Of a stretch of DNA of 64,000 nucleotides, positions 22,770 to 34,700 are shown piece after piece. Numbering within the stretch: the stretch's first letter is position 1; the number at the start of each line of letters is the position of its first letter. The position numbers and the translations under genes are program-made. Source of the DNA: Neostapfia colusana (lineage: Eukaryota; Streptophyta; Magnoliopsida; Poales; Poaceae). The notes beneath the pieces are model-generated. The model was not told where the DNA came from and ran no database searches. It saw only the letters and a list, made by a program, of their open reading frames with translations. Location: positions 31,158,720 through 31,222,719 of the forward strand of contig JASWHV010000008.1 in the NCBI GenBank assembly GCA_030760725.1, given 5' to 3'.

Positions 22770-24862
22770 ACCCAAACGGATTTTGGTCCTTTCATGTTAG
22801 TCAAGAGGCACTTGGGCACCCACACACAAGATTTTGGACTCTTGCGGAGTGGCCTAACATGCCTAGCATATATCTTTCCAAATTTGTTTCTCAATAAAAC
22901 ATATGAGGCATAAAAATCATGGAACAAAGGATGAGGTTTATTTTTAGGCATGTTAGATGAGTTCGCAATGTTCTTTACATTTTCTTTGTTGGATGAACCT
23001 TCCTTGACAAAAACAATCAAGTCTTTTCTCTTCTTGGGAGTTTTAGCATGTTGCCTCCACTCCCGAGAATAGCCAAGACCATTTTTAACATGTGGAGGTC
23101 TTACATTGGTATATGCACTTCGTGCATATGCCACTTTTTCCTTGTCAAAGATACCACCTTTCGGTGACTGCTTGTTTTGTGCCAACTTGAGTTCATATTT
23201 GAGTTTTAGAATTAAGTTTGAGCACTTGCAAGTTTGAGTTGCTTCGGGAGATTTCTTTGAGGAGGGTGAAATCATAGAGAAATAAGGTGCATTGATCTTG
23301 AGAGAAACAACTTGTGTTTCAAGGATCTTGTTGACTTTTGTCAAGTTAACAATTTCATCCTTGAGCACAACAGTTCTTTCTTCAAGATTTGAGCAAGTTT
23401 CCTTGCTCAAGGCGAGTCAACGCTCAAGTGCCTTGCTTCTTTTCCTTTCAACCTCAAGGACCTCTTCAAGCTCATGACATCTCTCCTTTTCAAGGATGAG
23501 CATGTCTTCTTGATGGTTGCTGAGTTCATCCTTCTCAAAGATTTCTTCCGACAACAATCTCATCTTTTTCAAGGTGCTCCTACTTAGATCCTTGAGCATG
23601 GATTCATTATCACTACTACTATCAAAGCTATGAAGTGAAGAAGTAGAGGAGGATGGTTTATATTTAACCTTTCTTCTTCCCTCCTTAGCCATGAGACATG
23701 TAGATTTAAAGTCTTGAATGTTTGGGAAGAGCTTCTTCCTTCCAATGGCAAGTGTTGCCACTTTCTCTTCATCCTCGGAGGATGAGTCTTCGTTTGAGTC
23801 CCATTCCTTCCCAAGGTGAGCATGTCCTGATGGCTTCTTCTTCTTGAAGAATTTCTTCTCTTGAGACTTGCCATCTTTCTTCTTACTCTCTTCATTTGGA
23901 CAAACCACAATGAATTGTCCAAATTCACCACAGTTGTAGCATGTTCTTTTCGTCTTGAGCTTGGACCTTTCCTTGTTCTTGTTCTCATAATGGTTGAACC
24001 CCTTCCTTCTTCTCATCATCCTCTTTGTTGATGATTCTTCCAAGCACTTCCTCCGGGTTCATTTGAGCATATTCCGGGCTCTCACAGATCAAGGAGCAAA
24101 GAGCAATGTTTAGAGGCATGAATGCCCGAAGCATCCTCTTCACCACCTCATGATCCGTCCACCGGGTGCATCCATAAGAACGTATCTTGTTGACGAGGAC
24201 TTTGAGACGGTTGTACATGTCTTGAGGGGACTCACCATCCATGATGGTGAACCTCCCAAGCTCTCCTTCAATCATCTCGATCTTGGCCCCCCTAATGATT
24301 CAGTTGCCTTCATGCGCCGTTTGAGTGTGTCCCATATGTCTTTGGCCACCTCCAATCCATCGACTCGGTTGAACTCTTCTCGAGTCAAGGATGAGGTGAT
24401 GACCCCAACTGCTTGAGCATTTCGATGAAGTAGAATGGCTTGCTCCGGGGTAACGTCTTCTTCATTTCTAGGAAGATGGACACCTGTTAAGACAATTTGC
24501 CACAAGCTAGGGTTTAAGGATATTAGATGCATCTTCATATTATGCTTCCACATTGAGTAATCATTTCCATCGAATTGAGGAGGTTTGCCAAGAGGAATGG
24601 ATAAGTAATGATTGTTAGAAGTTAATCGTTCATAGTTGAAAGGATATTGGGAGTAGTACGGTTGACTACTCCTTTCTTGATCCTTTGGCTTCTTCTTCTC
24701 TTTACTAGAGTGACCTAGCTTCTCACGAAGTAGTGCCTTGAGCCGGCAAACTTTTTCATCGTCACTTGAGTGATCTTTCAGCACATCAGCGTCCTTTTTC
24801 TTGTCATACGTGTTTTCTCCTTGCGACGTCGGTGGAACCTCGTATCCCTCAACTCCTACCAT
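22770..24862 (-). pseudogene. Copia1 gag
   Basis: On the - strand it starts at 24862 (MVGVEGYEVPP), 39 bases after the primer site. The UBN2-type capsid region runs to about 24000 (PPQFDGNDYSMWKHNMKMHL, NAQAVGVITSSL, DIWDTLKRRM, MIEGELGRFTI, LRAFMPLN, EEVLGRI). The zinc knuckle at about 23900-23942 reads CYNCGEFGQFIVVC, in which the expected His is Gln (CAA, 23915-23917). A long coiled-coil-like, Ser/Glu/Lys-rich C-terminal region follows (23890-22770). Frameshifts lie near 24270, 24000 and 23415. This length is normal for SIRE-type gag, which is much larger than in other copia lineages. Confidence 0.8.
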
Positions 24863-24900
24863 CTTCTCTCCGAGTGTTTAGACTCTTGATGGAGAGACAT

Positions 24901-24912
24901 GCTCTGATACCA
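24901..24912 (-). promoter_or_regulatory. Copia1 primer-binding site (initiator Met-tRNA)
   Basis: The - strand reads TGGTATCAGAGC, complementary to the 3' end of plant initiator Met-tRNA, two bases from the 5' LTR. It is where minus-strand DNA synthesis starts and fixes the LTR boundary at 24915. Confidence 0.9.
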
Positions 24913-25381
24913 ATTGAAATTGCCTAGAGGGGGTGAATAGGCTAAAATACCTGTTAATGAATTAATTAAATGAGATTAGTACACAAGTGCCGGACTAGTC
25001 TGGCTCAGGGGCGGACTAGTCCGGTTTTTTTGTTGGAAAAACCTAAAAGGGCCGGACTAGTCTGGCTCAGGGGCGGACAGTCTGGTCAAACTGCTGGATG
25101 GGTCTAAAGCTTGATTTTTATGGGTTTTTTTTCTAGATTTTAATTTAACAAAATGTGGATAAAACAACTAGCAATTCTATATGAGAAGTGTGACAGAATA
25201 TTGAAATGAATTTCAAGACTGTGATGATGTATAGCGAAATAATTAAAACAAACCCTAAGCAATATTGATCTTCAAAGAAATGTACATGCAAGAGAGACAC
25301 AAAGGATTTTTCCCGAGGTTCGATTCCACTCAGGAATCTACGTCCCCGTTGAGGAGTCCACAAAGGACCGGGTCTAACAAC

Positions 25382-28300
25382 TGTAACACCCCAAAACCTG
25401 CTAAAGAGAGGAATTTAAAAAATTTTGGACGTATTGCATGTGGTGTAGCAATTCAAATTCAAACTGGAATTTAAATTTGAATCAAAACAGAAAAGGAAAA
25501 GGAAAAAGAAAAAGAAAAAAAAGAAAAACAAACTTGCCAGTGGGCCAAAACCCACCCAGCCGGCCCAGAACCCTCGCGCCCCCCTCCCTCTCTCCCTCTT
25601 TCTGACGTGGGGGGCCTGCCCGTCATCTTCTTCCCCCGCGCGCCCCAACCGACCCCGGCCCTCTCTCGCGCCCGATCACAACTGACCCTCCGGAACCCGC
25701 ACTTCCAGCCACGATTCTCGGTCCCTGGCACCCTAGCGCGATCTCAACAGACCTGCCGCCCTCCCTCGCCCATGTATACGCCGTCGATCGCCCCTTTTTC
25801 CTTCCTGATCGGCTGTCCCCCCCCCCCCCCCCCCCGGGTGAGAACCAGAGCTTCTACCGCCGTTTTCCTTCGATCCTCGCTCGGATTTTCTGATCTAACG
25901 TGCTGATCATGTTCCACCGCCTCCGGGGAGTCTCGTAGGTGAAGGAAACCGGTGTTTTGCGCTCTAGACACAGCTCCGGCGAGCACCGCCGCGTTTTCAT
26001 CTCGGACCTCGTCGCCGACCACCTTCCAGGGCCTCCGAGCTCAAGAAAAACCCCAAGGTGAGATCCCCGACCTCCCCTCTTCCGTTCTATGCTAAGAAAT
26101 CCAAGTTTTAGGAAGTATAGATGAAAACCCGAAGATCTCCAGCGAGATCGCCACCTTCCGCCGCCACACGCCGCCGGGCAGCGCCGCCCGCACACGGCCA
26201 GGGCGACGTGGCCCCCTGAGGCCCGTCCATTTTAAATCGTGCGGTTCCTATTAGATCTACCCCGTACCGCTTCACGTTATAATCTCAGCTGCCTGTTTTA
26301 AATCCAACGGCCCACGTCAGCCCCGCGTTATAAAGGCCGGGAATCTTACGCGCTACCCCCTAGGAATCTTGGAAAACATGAGCTAGCCCCGGAAACTTCT
26401 GATCTAGCCCCTGGACCTTCAGAAATTCATGTAAATTCATTTAAAATCAGTTTTAGTCCCTGGACTTAATAAAAATTAGGAAAACCCCTCTGTTATGTGT
26501 AATTAGGCCCCTGAAAATTTAGGAAATAGTAAATTAAACCCTGCAGTAGGGTGGATTTGCCTTTTAGACCCTATAGGATATTAAATTTAGAAATTTGAAC
26601 ATGTGACTAGGATTTAAATTTAAATGGTGATGCAAACACATGTGCGAATATAAATTTAAACTCTCCTAGCACTTGGAAAACTTTAGAATGAGTTAAAAAT
26701 AGATTTTTAGGCTGAAATGAAATCTGCCTAAGTGTTGCTCATTTTTATTATCTCTAGAGACACATTTAGGCTAGGAAATAATTCTAAAATTGGTAAAATA
26801 AATTTAAATTGTTTCACATCAGAGAGGAAGTTCAAAAATATTTTATTGAACATTTTAGATCAGAACCTATTCTGTTTAGATGATATGCCTTACTATTTTA
26901 ATATTAAAATTCACTTTTAGGCATAGAAAATAAATCTGAAAATATAGAAAAATAAGTATGCATAATTAGGAAATGATAAATGAGGTCTCCAAATCCAAAA
27001 AAAACATCAATTTAGGATTTTGTAGAAGATCTGAAAACCTATTTGGAGTAGGAAATTATCTTTCATGCAAACTTTGTGGCTAAGAAGTGTATTAATTGGA
27101 AATTCATATATAGTGTGCAAATAGAAATCTGAATACAAAAGATAGAAATAATATATATATGTTTAAAAGTGCATGTAGGCCTAAAATCAACACATCTAGG
27201 GTAACCATAACACCTAAACATGTGAATGACTTTAGTATGTATGTAAGTGTGGTTTGCATGAGTGAAAGTGTGAACTAAGGCTTATGGATTGTTGTTTTCT
27301 TTTGTATGTGTATTGGCATGAGTAGAACCTGCCCCAGAGCAAGTTCTCCCCTTCCAAGAGCAAGACTTTCCATTCCCAGAGCAGCAAGAAGAAGGCAAGT
27401 GTCCTTGACCACTTTGATCCTATACTAGGATGTGTAGTTAGAATTTAATTGCATGGTCAAATTGGAATATGATACCCATGCTAGGAAGTTCCCCTAGAAT
27501 TGCATTATCTTGTTTCCTTGTAGCTTGGGTTGGGATTTATTTTATTATGTCATTTATTTATATACTTGTGCTTAGCCATGCTTAGAATGGGATAAGTAGG
27601 ATATGATATCATCAACTTATTTACCATACTCTTGAATGAGATATTATGAGTTATGTAGAGGTAGGGATCGAGGCAAGTTGGATGATTTGGTTGGTGCTGG
27701 GTGCACGAGACTCGGGTTTGTGTTTAGTACTTGTCTGGATCCTAAGGACCGGTTCATGGAGCATGTAACCTGGCTTTACCGTGCCAACCACATGCTGAGA
27801 TGGGGCAGCTTGGCCAATTAATTAGGTGTATCCCCGGCGTAGTATGGGTGTTTGGATGGTGCGGGGAATAGGTGTCAGCTGGACTACCATATGAACCGCA
27901 AGGCTCAAGAGGGGGCCACTGCAGCGGGGTTGGAGCCTCTTGTATGTTGTTAGGGGTGAAACCTCAGTGGGCCCATGCTCGTCAGGAATCCCTTTGTAAA
28001 GGCCTCGTAGTGATCTCCTGGCTACACACCTGGGAAGTGTGAATGTGGTTCGCAGCCACCGGCATAATGGAGGTTCTTTTAGTCCACCCGGCAACGGGGG
28101 ATGAAATCACTACATGTGGGTACAGTGGTGCAAACTCTGCAGAGTCAAAACTGTCATGACAGCCGTGCTCACGGTCAAGAGCGGCTTGTACTTATTCATG
28201 ATTAGAGGATGATGAATTGGGAAGTTGAGGATGTTAAGCGTGATGCTTAACATTGGAAATGAGACTATGTTTACTTGATATTGATGATGGGTTGAGGGAT

Positions 28301-28796
28301 TGGGACCATCTCACCTGTGTAGTAATGTAGGTGCTTAATAAGCTAAGGTAATAGGTATTAATTGCGTAGTGCTTTAACCATGAGTTCAACCTCTCCTTGC
28401 TCTAGCCATGCATGACATAACTTTCCCACACTTGCTGAGTACCAATGATACTCAAACATGCTTTTCTATTGGTTTAAATTGCTGCTCAGGTCAAGGGGAT
28501 GATGTGGTGTTCAATGACCAAGACTTTGGTCCCGAAGAAGGATTCTAGGTTCACGGAGTCCCCCGGGCAACGCCTGTGACGGAGCCCACAAGATTTATAT
28601 TCCGCTGCTGCTTTATTTACATGTTATGAACATATTATCGTCCATCGAGATGTATGCTATGTAAGACTTATTTATATTCGAACACTTGGCTTGTAATAAA
28701 TGATGCTTCACTATTTGTCATCTCATGTATGAGAAAATGATCCTGGCATACATGTGATATTCCCTCGGTTGCTCTTTGGAGAAATCGGGTGTGACA
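25382..28796 (+). mobile_element. Solo LTR of a Tekay/RIRE3-like gypsy, inserted in Copia1 5' LTR
   Basis: This 3415 bp LTR starts TGTAACACCCC and ends GGGTGTGACA. It is flanked by ACAAC duplications (25377-25381 and 28797-28801), and the Copia1 LTR reads straight across it when removed. It is the same family as the GypsyB LTR (40134-43571) and the GypsyC fragment (58583-59743). A TATA-like GTTATAAAGG is at 26328-26337. A C-run of about 19 lies at 25817-25835. A conserved 61-codon ORF is at 27636-27821 (see findings). No internal region remains. Confidence 0.93.
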
Positions 28797-29136
28797 ACAA
28801 CCCTTTCCTCACCAAGTCGCTACTAAGGCCAACCCGGTTCTTCACTATCTCAAGGGTGAACTTATAAAGTTTTGGGGCTGCTCACAATCTGAGGCTCCCA
28901 CTTGATCACTTCCACAAAGCTTCACCGATCTTACAAGCCACAGGTCACACCAAGTGCACGAGATCACTCCGAGAGCCTTAAACGTGAAGTTCTTCCTTCT
29001 CCTCTTCTCACACACCCAAATTCACATAGGATTTGATTCAAGAGGGTGAGTAGGCAATGGAGAAGACTTGGAGAGGCTCTAGGAAGGCTGTGGCGGCGCT
29101 AGGGTTCCAGTGTTTTATAAATGAAGTCGGGGCATC

Positions 29137-29147
29137 TCCTTTTATAG
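29137..29147 (-). promoter_or_regulatory. TATA box of Copia1 5' LTR
   Basis: The - strand CTATAAAAGG lies in GC-richer context, about 35 bases downstream of the first palindromic site. The equivalent position in the 3' LTR (about 11280-11290) is identical. Transcription would start about 30 bases further along the - strand (inferred). Confidence 0.7.
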
Positions 29148-29179
29148 AAGTCCCGAAGCCAACCGTTGCCACCTACCGA

Positions 29180-29640
29180 AAGTCCGGACTAGTTCGCCTC
29201 ACACCGGACTAGTCCGATCTCACACAGGAACTATTTGTCCGGGTGAGAACGGACAAGTCTGGAGGACTCAAACTAGTCCGGCCACTAAGGCGGACATGTC
29301 TGGTCCACCAAGACTTAGCCGTGGGAGCTCTCATCTCACACCCATACGGACTAGTCTGCCTTAGAATGGACTAGCCCGATCTCACACAGGAACTCTTAGT
29401 CCGTGTGAAAACGGACAAGTCTGGCTAGCCCAGACTAGTCTGGTCACTGAGGCGGATAAATCCTGTCTACGAGGACTTAGCCCCAAAAACACTCTCACCA
29501 AGAGAGAAACGGACTAGTCCATTTCAAAACGGACAAGTCCGATCTCAGTCAGAAACTCTTAGTCCGCCCCAAAACAGACTAAGCCGTAGGACTTCTGGAC
29601 TAGTTTGGCCTCTTCCCCAGACAAGTCCGGCCTGCGCAAC
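29180..29640 (-). repeat. Palindrome array in Copia1 5' LTR U3
   Basis: This is the counterpart of 11325-11790, with the same order of GGACTAGTCC, GGACAAGTCT and 'cttagtccg' half-sites. Several sites carry single substitutions relative to the other LTR. It begins about 35 bases upstream of the TATA box. Confidence 0.85.
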
Positions 29641-29949
29641 TTTACCTTTCTACCTCTCTCGACTAAGGATTTGACACTTCTAACGCTTTGAGCTCTCTTC
29701 TATGATCTCAATGCACTTGACCCACACACTCTTTCTTTAACACGGCTAGCCTACTAAAGACTCAAGTGAGACCCTAATTTCTACTCCTCAAGTCTTCGAC
29801 GCCGTTCTTCATCTTTTTCCTTTTTGAGAGTTTAGGTGTCTGCCTTGGAAATGTCTTGTGCTTATGATCATCTCAGCTCATTAGTCTCTTAATTTGTCGT
29901 CATCAATCATCCAAAACACACGGGGATGCCTAGATGCACTTACAAAGGT

Positions 29950-30436
29950 GAGTGTCGGTTCCAAAGAGTTGAACGGACTAGTCCAATTTCTGAGCGGACT
30001 AGTCCAATGCACCGTGTTGCGAAGCATCAGAGAGTTGAACGAACTAGTCTAGTTTGTGAGCGGACTAGTCCGGTGCACCGTGTTGCGAAGCATCAGAGAG
30101 TTGAACGGACTAGTCCAGTCCATGAGCGGACTAGTCCGGTGCACCGTGTTGTGAGTGATTAGGATATGTTTTGTATCCTTTACCCCTACGCAAAGATTTT
30201 GAGCTCTTGGGATGTGTATCTCACACACATCCTATACAAGTAGGTCTACGTTGCGCTTGGTTTATGGGTCTGTCCTTTTCTTTTTTCTTCATCACTTCAT
30301 TTTTCACCTTTTTGAGTGCACCAGTTCTGCCTTACACGAGTTAATATGCATTCCTCTCAACCAGTTCATTAGGATCTCAATTCATCTGTCATCAATCATC
30401 CAAAACCCACAAGGGAATGCCTAGATGCACTTTCAA
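29950..30436 (-). repeat. Copia2 3' LTR, part 2
   Basis: The LTR resumes after the AAGGT duplication. It holds three more 66 bp units with paired GGACTAGTCC sites (to about 30150), then a distal U3 region ending GCCTAGATGCACTTTCA. It is followed by the polypurine tract (- strand CCAAAAAGGGGGAGAT, + 30437-30452). Confidence 0.88.
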
Positions 30437-30452
30437 TCTCCCCCTTTTTGGT
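30437..30452 (-). promoter_or_regulatory. Copia2 polypurine tract
   Basis: The - strand CCAAAAAGGGGGAGAT abuts the 3' LTR. A second, equally good tract (CCAAAGGGGGAGATA, + 30811-30825) lies 360 bases upstream, at the end of the extra ORF. Copia1 has the same arrangement. The bases between (30453-30860) contain no gene. Confidence 0.85.
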
Positions 30453-30860
30453 GGTTGATGACAACCAACTGAGATTACATAATTAATAATAAAATTTGAT
30501 TTTTATAAAGTGTGCATATATGAGAATGACAAATGATTAACAGGAACTTCTCACATATATGCAGCCTTTTTGGTGGGATGCCTAAAGAGTGTGTGAAAAA
30601 GAATGTGACATGCCACAAGAAGATAAGAACATATCAAACATAGAGGTAGTCATCACATCAATATCGAATAAGCATCACACATCCAACGGGTCAATATCGA
30701 ATAAGCATCACGAAGTTTGAAATAAAAAGTACATGAAACTTAAGATACATGTCCATGATCGCTAGTCTTTAAGGTTTACAATAAGATAAGACAATTAATA
30801 TTAATCTCTATATCTCCCCCTTTGGCATCAAGGCACCAAAAAGGGAAAAATTAGGTGGAA

Positions 30861-31755
30861 TCACTCATCGCCGCTCTCTTCCTCACTCCCGGTCCTATCT
30901 TCATCTTCGTCTTCATGACCATGCTGAGGAGGAGGAGCGAAGACACCTGCAAGCCCAAAAGACCTAAACTCTTGTTCAGTGAGTGGAGCCATTTCACTGA
31001 AGTTTTCTTCAGAGTCATCAGAGATCTGTGGTGATCCAACTGGCTCCATCTCTAGCTCCACACAGATGGCTTTGATGTTGGCCTTCATGTATCTTTAATG
31101 TCTCTTTCTAGCAAAACTCTCCTTGTGTTGCTTAACTTCAATTTTGCGACAATAGCCAAAAATAGAGGAGAGCATTTTGAGCATACCGCTGGAGGACTCT
31201 CTAGAAGGTGGAGGAAAAAGAGTAGGTGTAGGCTCCAACGCCCTTGAGCCTTCATGAGCAGAGGGCACAGTGTAGACTGTAGGCTTCTAGGCTTGAGACC
31301 CGTGTGAGAGACATCTTTGGCAAACTCAAGTCCTGTCACCTTCTCAATCATGTACATGACATAAGGTGCATAGCCATAGGACCTATATGCAGTGATAGAG
31401 ATATTCACAATGTCATTGTAGATGTACTCTAAGACATTGAAGGTCATTTTCTTGCTTATCACTTTCTTCAATGTCATTAGGGTCCCTTGGATTGTCCCTG
31501 CATCTCCATCCTTTGGAGCTATGGTCTTTCTCAAGATCCTGTTGATCACGGCAAAGAATGGCTTCAAGTACTTGGTAGTGGGAGGTACATATGGCATTCT
31601 TGTATCATACAAGAATTCCAGCTCATTCTTCTCCAAAGGCTTCAAGTTGTGAATGACAAGCTCATTATCCAGGGTGTGTTCAAGATGAAGTATCTTGGGA
31701 AGTTCCTCATAGGTGACACTGTATCTAGATCCATGTGTCATCCAAGTCATCTCAT
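30861..31755 (-). pseudogene. Copia2 aORF, C-terminal part (N-terminal part at 36330-36916)
   Basis: The - strand reads DEMTWMTHGSRYSVTYEELPKILHLEHTLDN, NLKPLEKNELEFLYD, PTTKYLKPFFAVINRILRK, TIAPKDGDAGTIQG, FNVLEYIYNDIVNIS, YAPYVMYMIEKVTG. An acidic C-terminus follows after a frame change near 31085. It is homologous to the Copia1 aORF. It is separated from its N-terminal half by the solo LTR at 31761-36324, whose target duplication CTCCA lies at 31756-31760. Confidence 0.75.
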
Positions 31756-31760
31756 CTCCA

Positions 31761-34700
31761 TGTAAATGTCCCAAAATATGCATACAAAGAAACTCTTGTT
31801 TGCACAAAGTTGGTTTCACATGTATGAAACATGGGACTTGTTAAAACTTTTTCCACATGTGATAATACACATGAGAGCTTTCTTCACACAAGTTCAAATA
31901 ATTGTTTGAAGACTTGGAACCCAAGAGGGATCTAAAACTAATGTGGGAAGTTCCCATATTTGTGAGGAAGTTAAAGTTTGATTTTGAGAACAAATTGTTC
32001 CAATCAAAAATGCAAATGAGAGTGACACAAGGGTTTTCCAACTGTTGTATTAAAAACCTCATTTGCAGCAGCCAAAACAATGATCAGAGTTCACATTTGG
32101 ATTCATTAGGTCCAAATTAGGGGTTAGGCAAAGTTTCATCAATTTTTGAAAAGATTTGCTATCAATTTCTCCCAAAAGGATTTAAATGTGCAACGAATTC
32201 AAATACACATTTGAATTTGGATGAAATTTGCCCAACTCTCCAAATGCAACTCAATTTGTAACTTCAAACATTTGGATGGATCATTTGCAAACTGTGGAGA
32301 TATTTGAGAGCTGTTGAGAGGGGATAAGGGGGAAAGTGGGACCCACTTGTCATATGCCCAAAAGATCTTCAGTCTCCAGCTTTCAGTATGCGGTCTTCAG
32401 TTTTCCTCCCGAAGCAGCCGAGGCTCTCCGGGCGACACCGAGCACCGGTCACAACGCCACCTCCTGCTCGTGTCCTTCACGCTGGTGACCTCTAGTGTCT
32501 GTCCTCACGTCTCAGCGTGATCATCTTGCCTACTACCCGATGCCTCGGTACCCTGTTTCATCCTCACGCGCTCTCCTCCACGAAGAACTTGCCGCACGCA
32601 GGAACGGTTCGGTCCACCGGCGCCCGGACGCCTCAGTAGTTTTCACGCCAAGATGAGCTCATCCACGGCACCACCCAAGCTCCCTCGACGTGCCCACAGC
32701 GAGAACAAGGTGCCAACTCACTGGAACCCCGGTGTCGAGCTCGCTTTTCCCTCCATGGCGCCGTGTGAAGTCGCCACCACAGTTCCCTGTCTCCCGGCCA
32801 TCCCAGCGCCTCTCCGGCAGGCTCAAGAGGCCACAGAGGTGCGCCAGGAGGTACTGATCCTCATCCCGTCGTCCCCCTGCTCCCCCCCCGACGCCGGCTC
32901 GCCGGAATTCAATTTTTGGCACCGGCGCACGTATAGAACAGACCATGTTTAATTCGTGAAATTCTCCCAAACCGATTGATCATACCTCCTACAATTCAAA
33001 TCACAGCAACTAGATGCCCTAGCGCCCTCCCACGCCGAGAACCATAGAAAACCGACTCTCCTATGCCCCGGGCGACGAGAAATCGTCGCCGGCGGCCAAA
33101 ACTGCCACGGTCCACGGTGACGACTAGTTTGCAGCCATGTTCTGCACGATTTGATCTCCGTTCCATGTTCCTAGACCCATAGGGATGCTGTAGGACATCG
33201 TAGCTCACCGGGAGATGCCTTGGACATGCTGGAACGCTTCCATGTCGAGCTCCCGAGCCGCCCCGCCGGTGCCGACCTACCTACAGCCGTTTTCATGCGT
33301 GGAAACCTTGCCCGACAGCTGCGCCATGTTCCAAAGAGCATGTAGGGTGAAACCGGAGCTCATTTGGTGGAGAAATGAGAGATAAATAGCCATGACACGC
33401 TTTCTGCCGGTGTGCACCCGCGGGCTCTGGCGGGAGGTTGAAGAAGCACCTGACCCGCGGGCCCCAGTGTGACTGTTCTGTTTAAAATCAAACAGAGAGT
33501 TGTCCAAACTTGGAAAATGCATAACTCTGTGTAGAAAGCTTCAAAAATAGTGAGATAAATTTTGTTGGACTCCTCTAAGAGAGTACTATCCACGGGTAGA
33601 GCCCAATATTTATGGAAATCCCTGGTTTTGGCTCATTAATTCATATAAGGGAAATCTTGTAGGAATTTCTCCAGGAGCTCTGTGTATTGGAAAATTTCCA
33701 AATTTGGGAAGGAGATTCCTACAAAAATACCTGAACTCCAGTAAAAGTTTCAGAAGCATCGGACCTCATTTGCTTGGCCAAATGTGGTGTTAATTCCTTA
33801 TGTCTCTGAAAATTGGAAAATAAACAGAGTTCAATTTCAGAATTTTTCCCCAAAGTTTAGAACCTCATAACTCTTGCTAGGAAGCCCCAAATTTAGTGAT
33901 TCAAACTGGGTTGGATTCATATTGAATAGCTCTGTCCAAATCTGCAACCCAATTTGTATGAAACTCATTATTTAATTCTGGAATATTCTTTAAAGCTTTT
34001 CAGCAAAAGAATTTTTGAGGGAGTTTGGTTCATCCAAAAATCCTCAAATTTTGCCAGAATATTCTATTGGCTATTAATGACATCCTGTAAAAGTTTCAGA
34101 CCATTTGGTGTGGATTTGACCAGAGCAATTCAGAGTTGAAGTTGCTGTGTTCAATTGAATACAGAAACGTTTTCAGAGAATTTCCAAAAAGTTGGAAATT
34201 CAGTTCTGGGCAAATCTTAGCTCCAAAAATGATAGGAAAAATTCATGCAAACTCTATGAGCTATAATTGAAATTTTAGTTCACTAAGTTTGGCATGAACA
34301 TGGGTGTTATCTCAGAGTTAATTCTTCTTTGCTTAATTGCTTAGAAAATTGTTCTGAACAAACCACTCAATGAAAAGTGCTAATTTTTGGTCCAGAGGAC
34401 TTTCTTGTGACAAGGAACTCACATGAAAATTCTCAGCTCCATTGGAGCTCTGGATCACCCCTATTCTGTTTAACCTCTTAAGGTGACCAATATAGAAGAG
34501 GGGGAGACCACCTAGCACTAATCATGTGCTTAGATCCAAACCCAAACCACTAGCACCATTTTCATTTTAAGTTATTGAACAGAGTTCCAGTTTCCAAAAA
34601 CTTGATATTAGAACTTGTAGCAAATTCTTTACAATTAAACAATTGTGCATATTCATTACGTGTAGTATCTACGTGGAGGAGTTGAAGGCATTGGAGTAGA

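Larger units (their letters stand above)
10537..29944 (-). mobile_element. Copia1: SIRE/Maximus-type copia retrotransposon inserted in Copia2 LTR
   Basis: It is flanked by 5 bp duplications AAGGT (10532-10536 and 29945-29949). Left LTR 10537-12081 and right LTR 24915-29944 both begin TGAAATTGCCTAGAGG and end GCCTA(G/T)ATGCACTTACA on the + strand. The coding direction is -. Order: right LTR, primer site, gag, protease, integrase, RT, RNase H, regulatory repeats, extra ORF, polypurine tract, left LTR. It contains two later insertions: solo LTRs at 16439-20440 and 25382-28796. Without them it is about 12 kb. Confidence 0.92.
24915..29944 (-). repeat. Copia1 5' LTR (right), split by a gypsy solo LTR
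   Basis: This is about 1.6 kb after removing 25382-28801. It matches 10537-12081 throughout but has one extra duplicated stretch near 25025-25090 ('gggccggactagtctggctcaggggcgga'). The - strand TATA (CTATAAAAGG, + about 29137-29147) sits just downstream of the palindrome array at 29180-29640. This LTR would have driven Copia1 transcription before the solo LTR insertion. Confidence 0.88.

Noticed and set aside
27822..28094. 90-113 codon ORFs on the - strand in the gypsy LTRs (also 42525-42866, 58700-59041)
   Set aside because: They overlap the conserved + strand block and owe their openness to shared LTR sequence. No independent support.
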